Positions 8,039-16,851 of a stretch of 64,000 nucleotides of DNA are shown in pieces. The stretch's first letter is position 1. Every line of letters starts with the position of its first letter. Source of the DNA: Polynucleobacter victoriensis (GTDB lineage Bacteria; Pseudomonadota; Gammaproteobacteria; Burkholderiales; Burkholderiaceae); NCBI RefSeq assembly GCF_900187875.1, contig NZ_FYEX01000001.1, positions 744,001 to 808,000 on the forward strand, given 5' to 3'. Below the pieces are notes generated by a model, which worked only from the letters and a program-made list of their open reading frames with translations, did not search any database and had not been told where the DNA came from. Made by a program: the position numbers and the translations under genes.

Positions 8039-8845
8039 TTAGCGAACTGCTGAGTTCAGCTTATTACCGTTGTTGTCTCTGCCTACCAAACGTAAACGCT
8101 CAACCGGAGCATTGCTTGGCAGATCAAATGAAAACAAAGGGTTTTCTGAGACAGGCTCAAATGTTTGCAAGCGCATCCAAGTTTTATCTTGCCCATCTAA
8201 TAAGACCAAGTCTTCTAAGTGGAAAGCTGGTACGCCAGCAACTAAGCCTGTATCCATTGGATGCATCACACGTGTACGCAAACGAATGTTGTCACCATTC
8301 TTGCTCATGAAATAACGTGTGCTCACTTCATTTAATGTTTTTGACCAAGAGCCATCATTACGGCTGGCGCCGTTAACCGTACAGCCACCACCTGATGCCT
8401 CTACCCATGTGTGACCCACATGCCAAACTTTATCTTTTGTTTGTACTGCCACACGAACTGGCGAAGATTGCTCTAACTTAAATCGAAACGACAAAATTGC
8501 TTTAACTTTATTTGGCTCAAATACCAATACTTTTTTAATTGGATTGCGATCAACTAAAACAACAATTTGCTCGATGCCGCCACCAACTTTTTCTAATTTG
8601 GTGGCGTCAAATTGCACAGGCACGTTCATCGCATCTTCAGCAAAATCAGGGCCAGTAACAATGATGCGTTTATCAAACTCAACCTTGCCACCTTTTAAGT
8701 AGTCTTTTTTGAGTTGGGGCCAAGCCAAAGACTCGTACTTATCCCCATCAGATAGCTTTGCTAAATCGGATGCTGCTAGAGCAACATGCGATGCGCCTGT
8801 TCCAACTACCAAAACAGTTATTAAATGTTTTACAAACTTAATCAA
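8039..8845 (-). CDS. quinoprotein dehydrogenase-associated SoxYZ-like carrier
   Basis: 268 residues if started at the TTG at 8845, which follows an AAGAGG ribosome site by six bases; the upstream TTG at 8872 has none. The start gives a signal peptide IKFVKHLITVLVVGTGASHVALA. A SoxY-like domain with the cysteine-bearing arm (EASGGGCT, Cys155) is followed by a SoxZ-like domain (about residues 175-268, ending in VERLRLVGRDNNG). In thiosulfate oxidation SoxY carries sulfur on such a Cys. The fused form is known as a genomic partner of PQQ alcohol dehydrogenases and MBL-fold relay proteins, but its biochemistry is unclear. It precedes relay protein 1 in one leftward unit. Confidence 0.85.
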   Translation of the reverse strand: MIKFVKHLITVLVVGTGASHVALAASDLAKLSDGDKYESLAWPQLKKDYLKGGKVEFDKRIIVTGPDFAEDAMNVPVQFDATKLEKVGGGIEQIVVLVDRNPIKKVLVFEPNKVKAILSFRFKLEQSSPVRVAVQTKDKVWHVGHTWVEASGGGCTVNGASRNDGSWSKTLNEVSTRYFMSKNGDNIRLRTRVMHPMDTGLVAGVPAFHLEDLVLLDGQDKTWMRLQTFEPVSENPLFSFDLPSNAPVERLRLVGRDNNGNKLNSAVR

Positions 8846-9025
8846 AGTAAACCTCTTATCTTGAGCACACAACTATTGGCACTATATTAGTGCGAATTAC
8901 GCCAACTGTCTTGCTCAGTGACAAGCAATCTTTAGTTCAGCACTTAATTAGTTAGCGACTTTTATTAAGTATTTGATACGCAAATATATAAAAATCAACT
9001 TGTTAGCAGCCAGGATAGCCATGAT

Positions 9026-9568
9026 CTAAAAGGAGTAAGCCCAACCAAATGCAAACTCGTTCATCTCACGACGCTCGTGATCCCACTTAAGCTTTAGTTT
9101 GTTCTTTTTATCTAAGCGGTATTCAAATGCAGTTCTGTAGGTTCTTGAAATAGTAGTTTCAGATTCGCTAGGCACACTGTGGATATAACGATAAGCCAGT
9201 TTCATCGTCCAGTCAGGTGATAACTTAAAAGCAACTCCAGGCATCAAGTTGTAGTAGTTGTAGGCTTTATCTAACTCACTATTACGCCCAAATGCCAATC
9301 TAAAGAATGGCATCTCCCAAGAACGCTTTATGCCAAATTCTGTTTTCTGATCCCACTTAGCGTAACCAACAGGTTTAGCCACCCTTTGAAATACATCCAC
9401 TTCCCAATCCTCAGAGACATCCGTCTCTAACTGAAACTCATAACGCATTGAATTAGGATTACCGTTTAAACCATACCCTGGCCCCACCTCAATCTCCATA
9501 GAGGTTTCAGCTAAGGCAGAAGCACAAAGAAATAACCCAGCATAAAAAGAGAAAAATAGTTTGTTCAC
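9026..9568 (-). CDS. small outer-membrane beta-barrel-like protein
   Basis: 180 residues with signal peptide MNKLFFSFYAGLFLCASALA. The mature chain alternates polar and hydrophobic residues with many aromatic residues and ends in Phe (FAFGWAYSF), typical of an outer-membrane barrel of roughly eight strands. I recognise no named family. It sits between the TonB receptor and the SoxYZ-like carrier on the same strand; a terminator upstream gives it an independent transcript. It may help the receptor or substrate entry, with no direct proof. Confidence 0.6.
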   Translation of the reverse strand: MNKLFFSFYAGLFLCASALAETSMEIEVGPGYGLNGNPNSMRYEFQLETDVSEDWEVDVFQRVAKPVGYAKWDQKTEFGIKRSWEMPFFRLAFGRNSELDKAYNYYNLMPGVAFKLSPDWTMKLAYRYIHSVPSESETTISRTYRTAFEYRLDKKNKLKLKWDHERREMNEFAFGWAYSF

Positions 9569-9646
9569 AAAAGCTCAAATTGGGAATTTTTCCTGATTAT
9601 GAACTTTTTAGACAAGCAGATTGATAAATAGATTTTTCAAAAAGAA

Positions 9647-9669
9647 TAAGGGCCGCGATGCGGCCCTTA
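9647..9669 (-). terminator. Rho-independent terminator of the TonB receptor gene
   Basis: GC-rich stem TAAGGGCCGC with GCGGCCCTTA and a three-base loop. On the minus strand it is followed by a T-rich ATTCTTTTT stretch. It begins 43 bases after the receptor stop codon. Confidence 0.85.
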
Positions 9670-9711
9670 AAGATTACTAATGATTAATAACCTTAAGTAA
9701 TCAAATAGTCA

Positions 9712-12072
9712 TTACTTCCACTCGTAACGTACGCCACCGAATACTGCTCTTGGTGCGCCTGGGGCGTAGAAGACTGAACCTTTAACTTGATCTGCATCTG
9801 TTGCAATTTGCCCATTCTCGACCATGTTGTAACCCAGGCTTGCATATGATGCATATTTTTTGTCGAATACATTATTGACACGAGCAAAGAAATTTAAGCC
9901 TTTGACATACTCATAATTGGCATTCAGGTTCAGGATGCTATAGCCTGCTAGCTTGTTTTTGCCAATAGCCTGATTATTGTCTGCCGTTGTATTTTTCGTT
10001 TCATTACCAGCAACAACTTGACTACCGTATAACTGAATATCACCACCAATACGAACTTGAGAAGTAACTCGGTACATAGCTGCAAACTTAAAAAAATGTT
10101 CAGGTAAGCCAGCAATACGAGTGCCAGGCGTGACATTGATATTACCCTCAAGCGATGGCAACTCCAAGTTTGATTTATAGCGAGCCTTCAAATATGTATA
10201 AGAAGCCCCGAGTTCCCAACGAGATTCACGATGACGTGCTGTCAACTCAATACCATCACGCTGTGTATTACCAATATTTTGGAAGATGCCTTGATTGCCA
10301 ACTGTATTATTTGGCGCACGCACAAACATTACATCATCCTTGTTAAGGTTACTAAAAGCAGCAATCGTCACTCTAGTTTTCTCTGTGGGGAATAATCTCA
10401 AACCTATTTCTGCTGTTTGAGAAATAATTGGTTTCAAATATGGGTCATCTTGCAACCCAGTAGGCACCCTGCACGGATAGTCAGGATTTGAACAGCCCAA
10501 CTCAAATGCGGTTGGAACACGCATGCCTTGTGACCAGTTCCCAAACACTGTAATTTTTTTACTCAAGATTTGCGAAAAGCCAAATGAAGGATTGAGCTTT
10601 TTGTAAGTAAATGATTCTGCCGTCGCATGATCATCTCCAGCTTCATCCCAACTGACTAAATCATTTTTTACTTTTGCATAGTCATAACGCAAAGCACCCA
10701 TTAGCAAAGTACCTGGTACAGGCGTGAATACATCCCCAATGAATAATGCGTATTGATTATTTTTACCTTTATGATCTGCTTGATTTTGAAAAGCCCCTTC
10801 GATGATTGCAACTCTAGAATTATCAAATTGAGCATCCGCCGTCCATTGCTGATAGCGGGTTATTGATTGCTGAACTGTTAAACCAGTTAGAAGCTTATGT
10901 GCTCCTAACTGCTTATCCCATTGAAATGTAATGCCATAAGTTTCTTGTTTGCTGGCATTTTTGTTGATGACAGCATTTTCAGGTTCAGTACCGGCAACCC
11001 CAGCGGAGCCGCCACTTGCAGCAGTACCACCGAATTTAGTTACACATGTTGAATCATATAAACTTAAGTTTTCGGTACATTCCAAATATTCTCGATAAGC
11101 CTCGTTCACGTCACCATTGTTGCCTTTACGCTTTGCATGACGATACCAAGTTGTGAGGCTGAGTTTTTCTTCATTGCTTAGTTTGTGTGTTCCAGCAAAG
11201 CTAACTTGTTGTGATTTGTTTTCTGTGATGTCGTAGAAAGTGTAGCCTTGACGATAGTTAGTTGTGTACATATCGCGGGGGACTAAGCCGTTACCTTTTA
11301 GATCACTAGCGCCCCCCATTACTGAGACGTTCCAACTTGTTTTTTCTGTGTCACGACCAAACTTAATAAAAGCATTCGTCAACTTGCTGTCTGACTTCTC
11401 TCTCCAGCCATCTTCTCTAAATGTTGTAGCCGCTGCATAGGCGTGGTAACCATTGCCAAGGTTTCTGCCTACGCCCACATCAGCTCTTTGCCTACCAAAA
11501 CTACCCGCTGTTAATTCAACTTCATTGCCCTCGTGCGTTAGACCATTTTTTGTGGTCATCACTAGAGCACCAGATAAAGTGTTCATACCGTACATAGGGT
11601 TTGAACTAGGAATCATCGTGATTGTTGAAATAGCTGACTCCGGCAACATATCCCAACTAATCACGTCACCAAAGGCTTCGTTAATACGTACACCATCCAA
11701 GTAAGCTGAAATACCTTGCGCAGAGCCCAATACTGATGACAAGCGCTGACCACGATAGTTAAGGTCTAGCTGGAATGGATTGCCTTGAATCTCATTCAAT
11801 GTAACGCTAGTAGCACTTCTGCCTAGCAATTCTGAGAATGAGCTAGATTTTTGTGACTCAATATCGTTTTCTCTTAGAACTTGAATGTTGCCTGGATATT
11901 GATTTAAAGGAATATTAAAACTTGCCACCGGAGATACACCAACCACCTCAACAGTTGGCAACGTACCAACAACATCATCTGCATGAGCTGTTGTCATGAT
12001 GAGTTGAGCGCTAGCCAATGCAATTGGAGTTAATAAACAGGCTATTTTTTTATTTTTTTTTAAGGTTTGCAT
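9712..12072 (-). CDS. TonB-dependent outer-membrane receptor, substrate unknown
   Basis: 786 residues: signal peptide to about residue 31 (MTTAHA), a TonB-box-like segment (TVEVVGVSP), a plug domain to about residue 165 (SFSELLGRSATSVTLNEI, LDGVRINEAFGDV) and a long beta-barrel ending in the VRYEWK strand. Such receptors use proton-driven TonB to import scarce ligands such as metal chelates or cofactors. It is divergently placed to a response regulator gene inside the PQQ dehydrogenase cluster, so a lanthanide chelate is an attractive ligand. That is inference; the sequence alone does not show the ligand. It is not close to the second receptor in this window. Confidence 0.88.
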   Translation of the reverse strand: MQTLKKNKKIACLLTPIALASAQLIMTTAHADDVVGTLPTVEVVGVSPVASFNIPLNQYPGNIQVLRENDIESQKSSSFSELLGRSATSVTLNEIQGNPFQLDLNYRGQRLSSVLGSAQGISAYLDGVRINEAFGDVISWDMLPESAISTITMIPSSNPMYGMNTLSGALVMTTKNGLTHEGNEVELTAGSFGRQRADVGVGRNLGNGYHAYAAATTFREDGWREKSDSKLTNAFIKFGRDTEKTSWNVSVMGGASDLKGNGLVPRDMYTTNYRQGYTFYDITENKSQQVSFAGTHKLSNEEKLSLTTWYRHAKRKGNNGDVNEAYREYLECTENLSLYDSTCVTKFGGTAASGGSAGVAGTEPENAVINKNASKQETYGITFQWDKQLGAHKLLTGLTVQQSITRYQQWTADAQFDNSRVAIIEGAFQNQADHKGKNNQYALFIGDVFTPVPGTLLMGALRYDYAKVKNDLVSWDEAGDDHATAESFTYKKLNPSFGFSQILSKKITVFGNWSQGMRVPTAFELGCSNPDYPCRVPTGLQDDPYLKPIISQTAEIGLRLFPTEKTRVTIAAFSNLNKDDVMFVRAPNNTVGNQGIFQNIGNTQRDGIELTARHRESRWELGASYTYLKARYKSNLELPSLEGNINVTPGTRIAGLPEHFFKFAAMYRVTSQVRIGGDIQLYGSQVVAGNETKNTTADNNQAIGKNKLAGYSILNLNANYEYVKGLNFFARVNNVFDKKYASYASLGYNMVENGQIATDADQVKGSVFYAPGAPRAVFGGVRYEWK

Positions 12073-12153
12073 GATTCTTCTAAATGTGACAAATTTAATA
12101 AGCTTGAACGATAATTCTTGAATAGATACAAAGAAATAGGAAAAGTTCCCAAA

Positions 12154-12780
12154 ATGTCCTTGCTAGTGGTAATTACTGATGATCACCCCGTGGTTCGCTC
12201 TGGATACAAGCGCCTACTGTCGCTAGAAAGCGACATTGAGGTTATTACCGAGTTTGATAACGGCGAGGACACCTATAACTGGTTTCAGGATCATGCGGCT
12301 GATGTTTTGATTATGGACATCTCAATGCCTGGCGTCGGTGGGCTTGAGACTCTAAAGCGCTTACGCGCCAAAAAAATTAATACAAAAATTATTATGTTGT
12401 CGATGCACGACAACCCAACATTGATTCAACAAGCTCTGGATTTTGGCGCTAATGGTTTTTTAAGTAAAAGTAGCGAGCCAGATGAACTAATCAACGCCAT
12501 CAGCTATGTAATGAATGATGAAGTTGTTATCAGCAAAGATTTACAAGGATTACTTGGAGCAAATGATGGCGCCCTACATGAGCAATTGAGCGCGAGAGAA
12601 TTCGGCATTCTTCTGAAGTTAGCTGAGGGTGTCAGTGCCAAGGACATTGCAGCTCAGTTTCATTTGAGCCCCAAAACTATTTACAACTATCAAACTCAAA
12701 TTTATAAAAAACTAGCTATTGAGAATGGTGCACAACTGACCCAGTACGCCATACAAAACAAGCTACTGAAGAGTAATTAA
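12154..12780 (+). CDS. NarL/LuxR-family response regulator 1
   Basis: 208 residues from the ATG at 12154, preceded by AGGAAA; the frame extends upstream to a TTG. The receiver domain has acidic pair Asp9-Asp10 and phospho-acceptor Asp55 (LIMDISMPG). The C-terminal helix-turn-helix (LAEGVSAKDIAAQFHLSPKTIYNYQTQIYKKL) is the LuxR type. Its cognate kinase gene follows 9 bases later. Homologous pairs control PQQ alcohol dehydrogenase genes in pseudomonads, so it likely regulates this island. Confidence 0.9.
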   Translation: MSLLVVITDDHPVVRSGYKRLLSLESDIEVITEFDNGEDTYNWFQDHAADVLIMDISMPGVGGLETLKRLRAKKINTKIIMLSMHDNPTLIQQALDFGANGFLSKSSEPDELINAISYVMNDEVVISKDLQGLLGANDGALHEQLSAREFGILLKLAEGVSAKDIAAQFHLSPKTIYNYQTQIYKKLAIENGAQLTQYAIQNKLLKSN

Positions 12781-12789
12781 ATTAATTCA

Positions 12790-14166
12790 ATGAGGCTCAA
12801 CCAATACATCGGAAAACGCTTAGCTGGTTTAGCTATTGCCTTGTTGAGTATTTTTTTATTAATTGCACTAGTGCAAGCAACTATTAGCATTCAGCGAGAG
12901 AAAAAAGGCACAGAGCAGTTACTACTGCTCTCGCAAGAATTAGATCACTTAAAACAGGCTGGCCTCAATGACTTTACGCCTCAACTCAATCAATTAATTG
13001 CTTTTAGTCAATCTGATGAATTTAGGCATATCAAGATTACTTTTAAAGATGCCAAGGGCCAAATCATTGCTCAAAGTAATCCTGATAAACACATTACTAT
13101 TGCTGGTAATTTGTTAGGCCGATTGATTGGGATTTTTCATGAACCCACAACTGATGATTTAGTTTCTGCATCCTGGGTTATTAAAGGTCCAGATAGAACT
13201 ATTACCGTGTACATCAGCCCAGACACAGCCAGCGAACAAAACGAAGCTGCTGCTGCGTTATTTGGCTCATTTTTAATGTTGGTTGCGTTAACAGCAGCAC
13301 TTCACATAGGTGTTAAGTTAACTTTACAACGCGCCCTAAACCCCCTAAAAGAAGCATTGGGTCAATTAGAAGATTTAGCTCACAATAAGTATGACGGTGT
13401 TTTAAAAGAGTCAAAGATCTCAGAAGTAAAAGCTGTCAATGATGCTATTAATGCACTGTCTCAATCATTGATGCAACTAGAAAACTCTAGGCAAATGTTA
13501 AGTGCCAAATTGGTGAGTTCACAAGAAGATGAAAGAGCAAGAATCTCTCGAGATCTTCATGATGAGTTAGGTCAAAAGATTGCTGTGATTCGTTACAACA
13601 CCAGTTACCTACAAAAAACCTTGGGTGACACCAATACCGATAATGCCAACCAAGCTATCAATGACATCACTTTAGCTACTAAAGATATTGATCAAGAATT
13701 AAAGAAAATATTAAAAGAGCTTAGACCTCAAGAACATTTGTTGAATATTGACAACAATTCTTTAAAAAATTTACTACTCAATTTAATCAACGGTTGGCAA
13801 TCAACCACTGGCAATGAATGCCAATTTAATTACTCTATTGAGTTAGGTGATATTAATTTTGCGCAAAACATTGCTTTAACAGTTTTTAGAATCACCCAAG
13901 AGGCGCTTACCAATATTGCCAAACACGCCAATGCCAGCCATGTCACTATTGATATACATACTGATACTGCATATATCTACTGGTCGGTTATAGATAATGG
14001 CGTGGGAATTCCTGACTGGAACCAAAGCACTCAACAGCGTGGCAATGGTTTAGCTGGTTTACAAGAGCGTCTCTGGTCAATTGGCGTCGAGTTAACCATC
14101 ATCCCGCAAGTTGAACATGGTGGCTTTGGTCTATCTGCAAAAATTCCGCTTATTAACGCCAATTAG
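12790..14166 (+). CDS. NarX-type sensor histidine kinase 1
   Basis: 458 residues. Two membrane helices (about 11-32 and 157-178) enclose a periplasmic sensor of about 125 residues; a HAMP-like linker follows. The HisKA_3 dimerisation helix has the phospho-acceptor His257 in ARISRDLHDELGQ, and the HATPase domain shows the N-box (RITQEALTNIAKHANASHV) and glycine boxes (DNGVGIP, GNGLAGLQERL). It pairs with the upstream response regulator. The signal sensed is unknown; the extracytoplasmic domain suits an alcohol, metal or redox cue. Confidence 0.9.
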   Translation: MRLNQYIGKRLAGLAIALLSIFLLIALVQATISIQREKKGTEQLLLLSQELDHLKQAGLNDFTPQLNQLIAFSQSDEFRHIKITFKDAKGQIIAQSNPDKHITIAGNLLGRLIGIFHEPTTDDLVSASWVIKGPDRTITVYISPDTASEQNEAAAALFGSFLMLVALTAALHIGVKLTLQRALNPLKEALGQLEDLAHNKYDGVLKESKISEVKAVNDAINALSQSLMQLENSRQMLSAKLVSSQEDERARISRDLHDELGQKIAVIRYNTSYLQKTLGDTNTDNANQAINDITLATKDIDQELKKILKELRPQEHLLNIDNNSLKNLLLNLINGWQSTTGNECQFNYSIELGDINFAQNIALTVFRITQEALTNIAKHANASHVTIDIHTDTAYIYWSVIDNGVGIPDWNQSTQQRGNGLAGLQERLWSIGVELTIIPQVEHGGFGLSAKIPLINAN

Positions 14167-14233
14167 CTAAATTGTGCGAAGATGAATGATGTTTGTAATT
14201 TGGTATGACAGTCTCAGTATTTTTCAGATTAAT

Positions 14234-14262
14234 AGCTTCTTAAAAGTTACTTTTAAGAAGCT
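14234..14262 (+). promoter_or_regulatory. perfect 13-base-pair hairpin before relay protein 2
   Basis: AGCTTCTTAAAAG and CTTTTAAGAAGCT pair perfectly around TTA. The right arm contains AAGAAG, the likely ribosome site of the ATG at 14267, so the hairpin could hide it. It could also weakly terminate the kinase transcript, though no T run follows. Confidence 0.55.
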
Positions 14263-14266
14263 TTGC

Positions 14267-15283
14267 ATGTATGCGTTTTTGCTATTTTTAATACTAAGCA
14301 TCAGCACATCTCTCACGCATGCATCACCAAATCAACCGATCAACTTTCATGTTGAACGTGTTGGACAGTATCAGCACCCAAACAATGCTGGCGAGCGCAG
14401 AGTCTATGTTCTTCAGGAAACGAATGGCTATTTGCAGAAGCTAGGCCAAGAGATTGGCGTACGCTCTTTAGCAATAGTTGATGACTCCGGTTTTTTGTTG
14501 GTTGATCCAGGACCTGATGCCAGATATACGAGAGCACTGTTATCAGCGCTTAAAAAAGTAGAGCCTCGGTTAAAGAGTCATCCTGATGTGATCATTAACT
14601 CTGTAGCCAGACCTGAGCATGCTTTAGGTAACAGCACCCTCTCGAATGCACAAACTCAGATTTATGCAACATCAATTACTCAAGCCAACATGATTGAGCG
14701 TTGTCCTAATTGCAGAAAACGTTTATCAGAATCTCTCAATAACTCTGAACTCGCCAAGACTGCCATACAAACTCCCAGTATTGCTCTAAACATTGGTCTT
14801 GGTTTACCTGGCTACCCAGAGTGGCAATTATTTGAATTCCAGGCAAGAACTGAAAGTGATTTAGTTTTGTGGCATCCACAACTAAAAATGTTGTTTGCAG
14901 GTGGGTTAATCAGTCATCAATCTATTCCAGACTTAATTGATGGTTCAGTTCTCAAATGGCAAGCTGCAATACATAAACTGCAAGAACTCAACCCACGAGT
15001 GGTTATCGGCACAGGCCCATACTTAAGAAATATCAAAATTAATCAATCTCAAACAACTCAAGATCAACTAAAGTTGACCAACGACTATCTGAATGAACTT
15101 GAGTCAATCGTTAGAAAAGACTTTTTGGCAGGCGGAAATGAGGCGGATGCAGATAAGTGTCTCAATTTAGAACAATTCGCCAAAATTAAGGGTTACAAAA
15201 GGCTTCACCCACTCAATATTCAGCGTGTTTGGCGCGAAATTGAAACCCAAGAAATGAACAAATCATCGATTTCATCAAATTAA
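14267..15283 (+). CDS. metallo-beta-lactamase-fold quinoprotein relay protein 2
   Basis: 338 residues from the ATG at 14267, which directly gives a signal peptide MYAFLLFLILSISTSLTHA; the frame is open up to an ATG at 14186, but that start would bury the signal. The MBL fold is recognisable (LRSLAIVDDSGFLLVDPGPDARY; LVLWHPQLKMLFAGGLI). The zinc motif is almost erased: the HxHxDH position reads VARPEH, the third-motif His is replaced (EFQARTESDLVLW) and GHG becomes GTGP. A CPNC pair sits in the middle (RCPNCRKRL). It matches relay metallohydrolase families near PQQ dehydrogenases, but this copy is probably not a hydrolase. Confidence 0.75.
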   Translation: MYAFLLFLILSISTSLTHASPNQPINFHVERVGQYQHPNNAGERRVYVLQETNGYLQKLGQEIGVRSLAIVDDSGFLLVDPGPDARYTRALLSALKKVEPRLKSHPDVIINSVARPEHALGNSTLSNAQTQIYATSITQANMIERCPNCRKRLSESLNNSELAKTAIQTPSIALNIGLGLPGYPEWQLFEFQARTESDLVLWHPQLKMLFAGGLISHQSIPDLIDGSVLKWQAAIHKLQELNPRVVIGTGPYLRNIKINQSQTTQDQLKLTNDYLNELESIVRKDFLAGGNEADADKCLNLEQFAKIKGYKRLHPLNIQRVWREIETQEMNKSSISSN

Positions 15284-15370
15284 TCGTGATTTATTCTTAA
15301 ATTTGGTTGATTTAAGTATTTACCCTAATCACCTGTAAGCCCATATAGATATTGTTTATATGACAAAATT

Positions 15371-15379
15371 GAGGGTCTT
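15371..15379. promoter_or_regulatory. AGGGTCTTA element before the PedF-type cytochrome
   Basis: GAGGGTCTTA lies about 57 bases before the start codon. The same core occurs before the porin (5080-5088, in both orientations of the hairpin) and as AGGGTCTAA before the PqqU-like gene (20984-20992). A shared regulator site is inferred. Confidence 0.4.
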
Positions 15380-15436
15380 AAAAGCGCTTTTGCCTTTTAC
15401 AAATTTCGATTATTACTTCTTGGTTGGGAGAGTTTC

Positions 15437-15901
15437 ATGAAGGTTTTAAATAAATTATTAGTAGCTTTGGGTTTAGCTGTTTTAGCCCAAGTTAGTTTTG
15501 CTCATGGTGATGTAACACCGCAAGCAGTTGATACATCAAAGTTGCCACAATTGGGTGCAACATGGAAAGAAACAAATCCATACAGAGATACTAAAGATGG
15601 TGAGATCGTTCGTGTGGGTTCATCTGCATACAACCAAAACTGTGCACGTTGCCACGGTTTAGAAGCTATTTCTGGCGGTATTGCTCCAGACTTAAGAAAA
15701 CTAGACTCAGACTGTACTGGTCTTGCTGACGCAGCTAAAAAAGCAGCTTGCTTTAACGAAATCGACAACTACTTTAAAACTACAGTTCTTCACGGTCGCG
15801 TTCGTAACGGTGCCGTTTACATGCCTCCATTCGAAGGTGTGATGCAACAAGAAGCTGTTTGGGCGATTAAAGCTTACTTAGAAACACGTCGCGAGAAATA
15901 A
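15437..15901 (+). CDS. pedF: cytochrome c-550, PedF type
   Basis: 154 residues with signal peptide MKVLNKLLVALGLAVLAQVSFA. The haem site CARCH is at 69-73, and the methionine ligand is in AVYMPPFEGVM. The length and the extra loop with two cysteines (DSDCTGLADAAKKAACF) match cytochrome c-550 PedF, the partner of PQQ ethanol dehydrogenases. It probably takes electrons from the alcohol dehydrogenase. It heads a short rightward unit with the binding protein; GGGAGAG precedes the ATG. Confidence 0.88.
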   Translation: MKVLNKLLVALGLAVLAQVSFAHGDVTPQAVDTSKLPQLGATWKETNPYRDTKDGEIVRVGSSAYNQNCARCHGLEAISGGIAPDLRKLDSDCTGLADAAKKAACFNEIDNYFKTTVLHGRVRNGAVYMPPFEGVMQQEAVWAIKAYLETRREK

Positions 15902-15954
15902 TTTCTAAACTGAGTAATACTGTTGTTTTAAATAATTAGAGACAAGAGACGTAC

Positions 15955-16788
15955 ATGAATAAGAAACACCTATTACACAGTTTGATTGCTGGCATTATTG
16001 GTTTAACGCTTAGCTTCACAGCTTCTGCTGATTTGGCAAGCGTTAAATCTAAAGGCATTCTAAAAGTTGCTGTCTACAACGACTTTGCACCATTCTCAAA
16101 TGGTCGTACTGCCCCTCAAGGTATTGATGTTGATATCGCTGAAGCACTGGCTAAAAAGCTAGGTGTAAAGCTTTCTCTATTGCCATTTGATGCGGGTGAA
16201 AATCTTAATGACGACCTACGCAATATGGTTTGGAAAGGTCACTACTTAGGTTATGGCCCAGCTGATGTGATGTTGCATGTACCTATTGATCCATTGCTAA
16301 CCAATGCCAATAAGCAGGTGACTTTCTTTGCACCGTACTATCGTGAAAGCGTCTTACTAGCAATCGACACTAAACGTGTGCCTGATTTTTCTAACCTAAA
16401 AGACTTAGTTGGTAAGAAATTATGTGCCGCCAAAGGTGAGGCTGGTGCTAACGTTTTCTTTGTAACGGACAACGGTAGCTTAACTAAGTATGTTCGTATC
16501 ATGAATACCGCACAAGAATGTGCTGATTTGATGATCAAAGGCGAAGTGGATGTAATTGCTGCTCGTCGCGCTGAACTTGAAGCAAGCCTAAGTAAGCTTT
16601 CATCAGCTCAATTAGTGCCTGTTGAGTCACCAATTCTTCCTCCAAAAGGTTGGATTGTGGGTATGGCTATCAAAGCTGATCGCCCAGATTTAGGCGAAGC
16701 TCTTGCGGTAGCTTTAGATCAGCTGCGTCGTAGTGGTGAGTTAGATGATATCTTCAAAAAGCATAGTGTTAAGTTTGTTTCACCATAA
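15955..16788 (+). CDS. quinoprotein-associated periplasmic binding protein (MxaJ/XoxJ-like)
   Basis: 277 residues with signal peptide ending near LSFTASA-DLASVKSKG. The fold is that of solute-binding proteins of family 3 (LKVAVYNDFAPFSNGRTAPQGIDVDIAEALAKKLGVKL). Homologues MxaJ and XoxJ are encoded beside PQQ methanol and alcohol dehydrogenases and are thought to help activate the enzyme rather than bring solutes to an ABC transporter; no transporter genes are here. It lies 53 bases after the cytochrome gene and ends in a strong terminator. Confidence 0.88.
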   Translation: MNKKHLLHSLIAGIIGLTLSFTASADLASVKSKGILKVAVYNDFAPFSNGRTAPQGIDVDIAEALAKKLGVKLSLLPFDAGENLNDDLRNMVWKGHYLGYGPADVMLHVPIDPLLTNANKQVTFFAPYYRESVLLAIDTKRVPDFSNLKDLVGKKLCAAKGEAGANVFFVTDNGSLTKYVRIMNTAQECADLMIKGEVDVIAARRAELEASLSKLSSAQLVPVESPILPPKGWIVGMAIKADRPDLGEALAVALDQLRRSGELDDIFKKHSVKFVSP

Positions 16789-16809
16789 TTAACTTAAACA
16801 AAATAAAAT

Positions 16810-16845
16810 AATGGGCAGATATAACAAATATATCTGCCCATTTTT
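16810..16845 (+). terminator. Rho-independent terminator after the binding-protein gene
   Basis: AATGGGCAGATATA pairs with TATATCTGCCCATT around a short loop, followed by TTTTTA. It ends only 7 bases before the start codon of the next kinase gene. Confidence 0.9.
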
Positions 16846-16851
16846 ATTCAT

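Noticed and set aside
15437..16788. Classical methanol dehydrogenase (mxaFI) cluster
   Set aside because: There is no MxaI-like small subunit, and the dehydrogenase has the lanthanide-type Asp; PedF and SoxYZ-like partners fit broader alcohol oxidation better.
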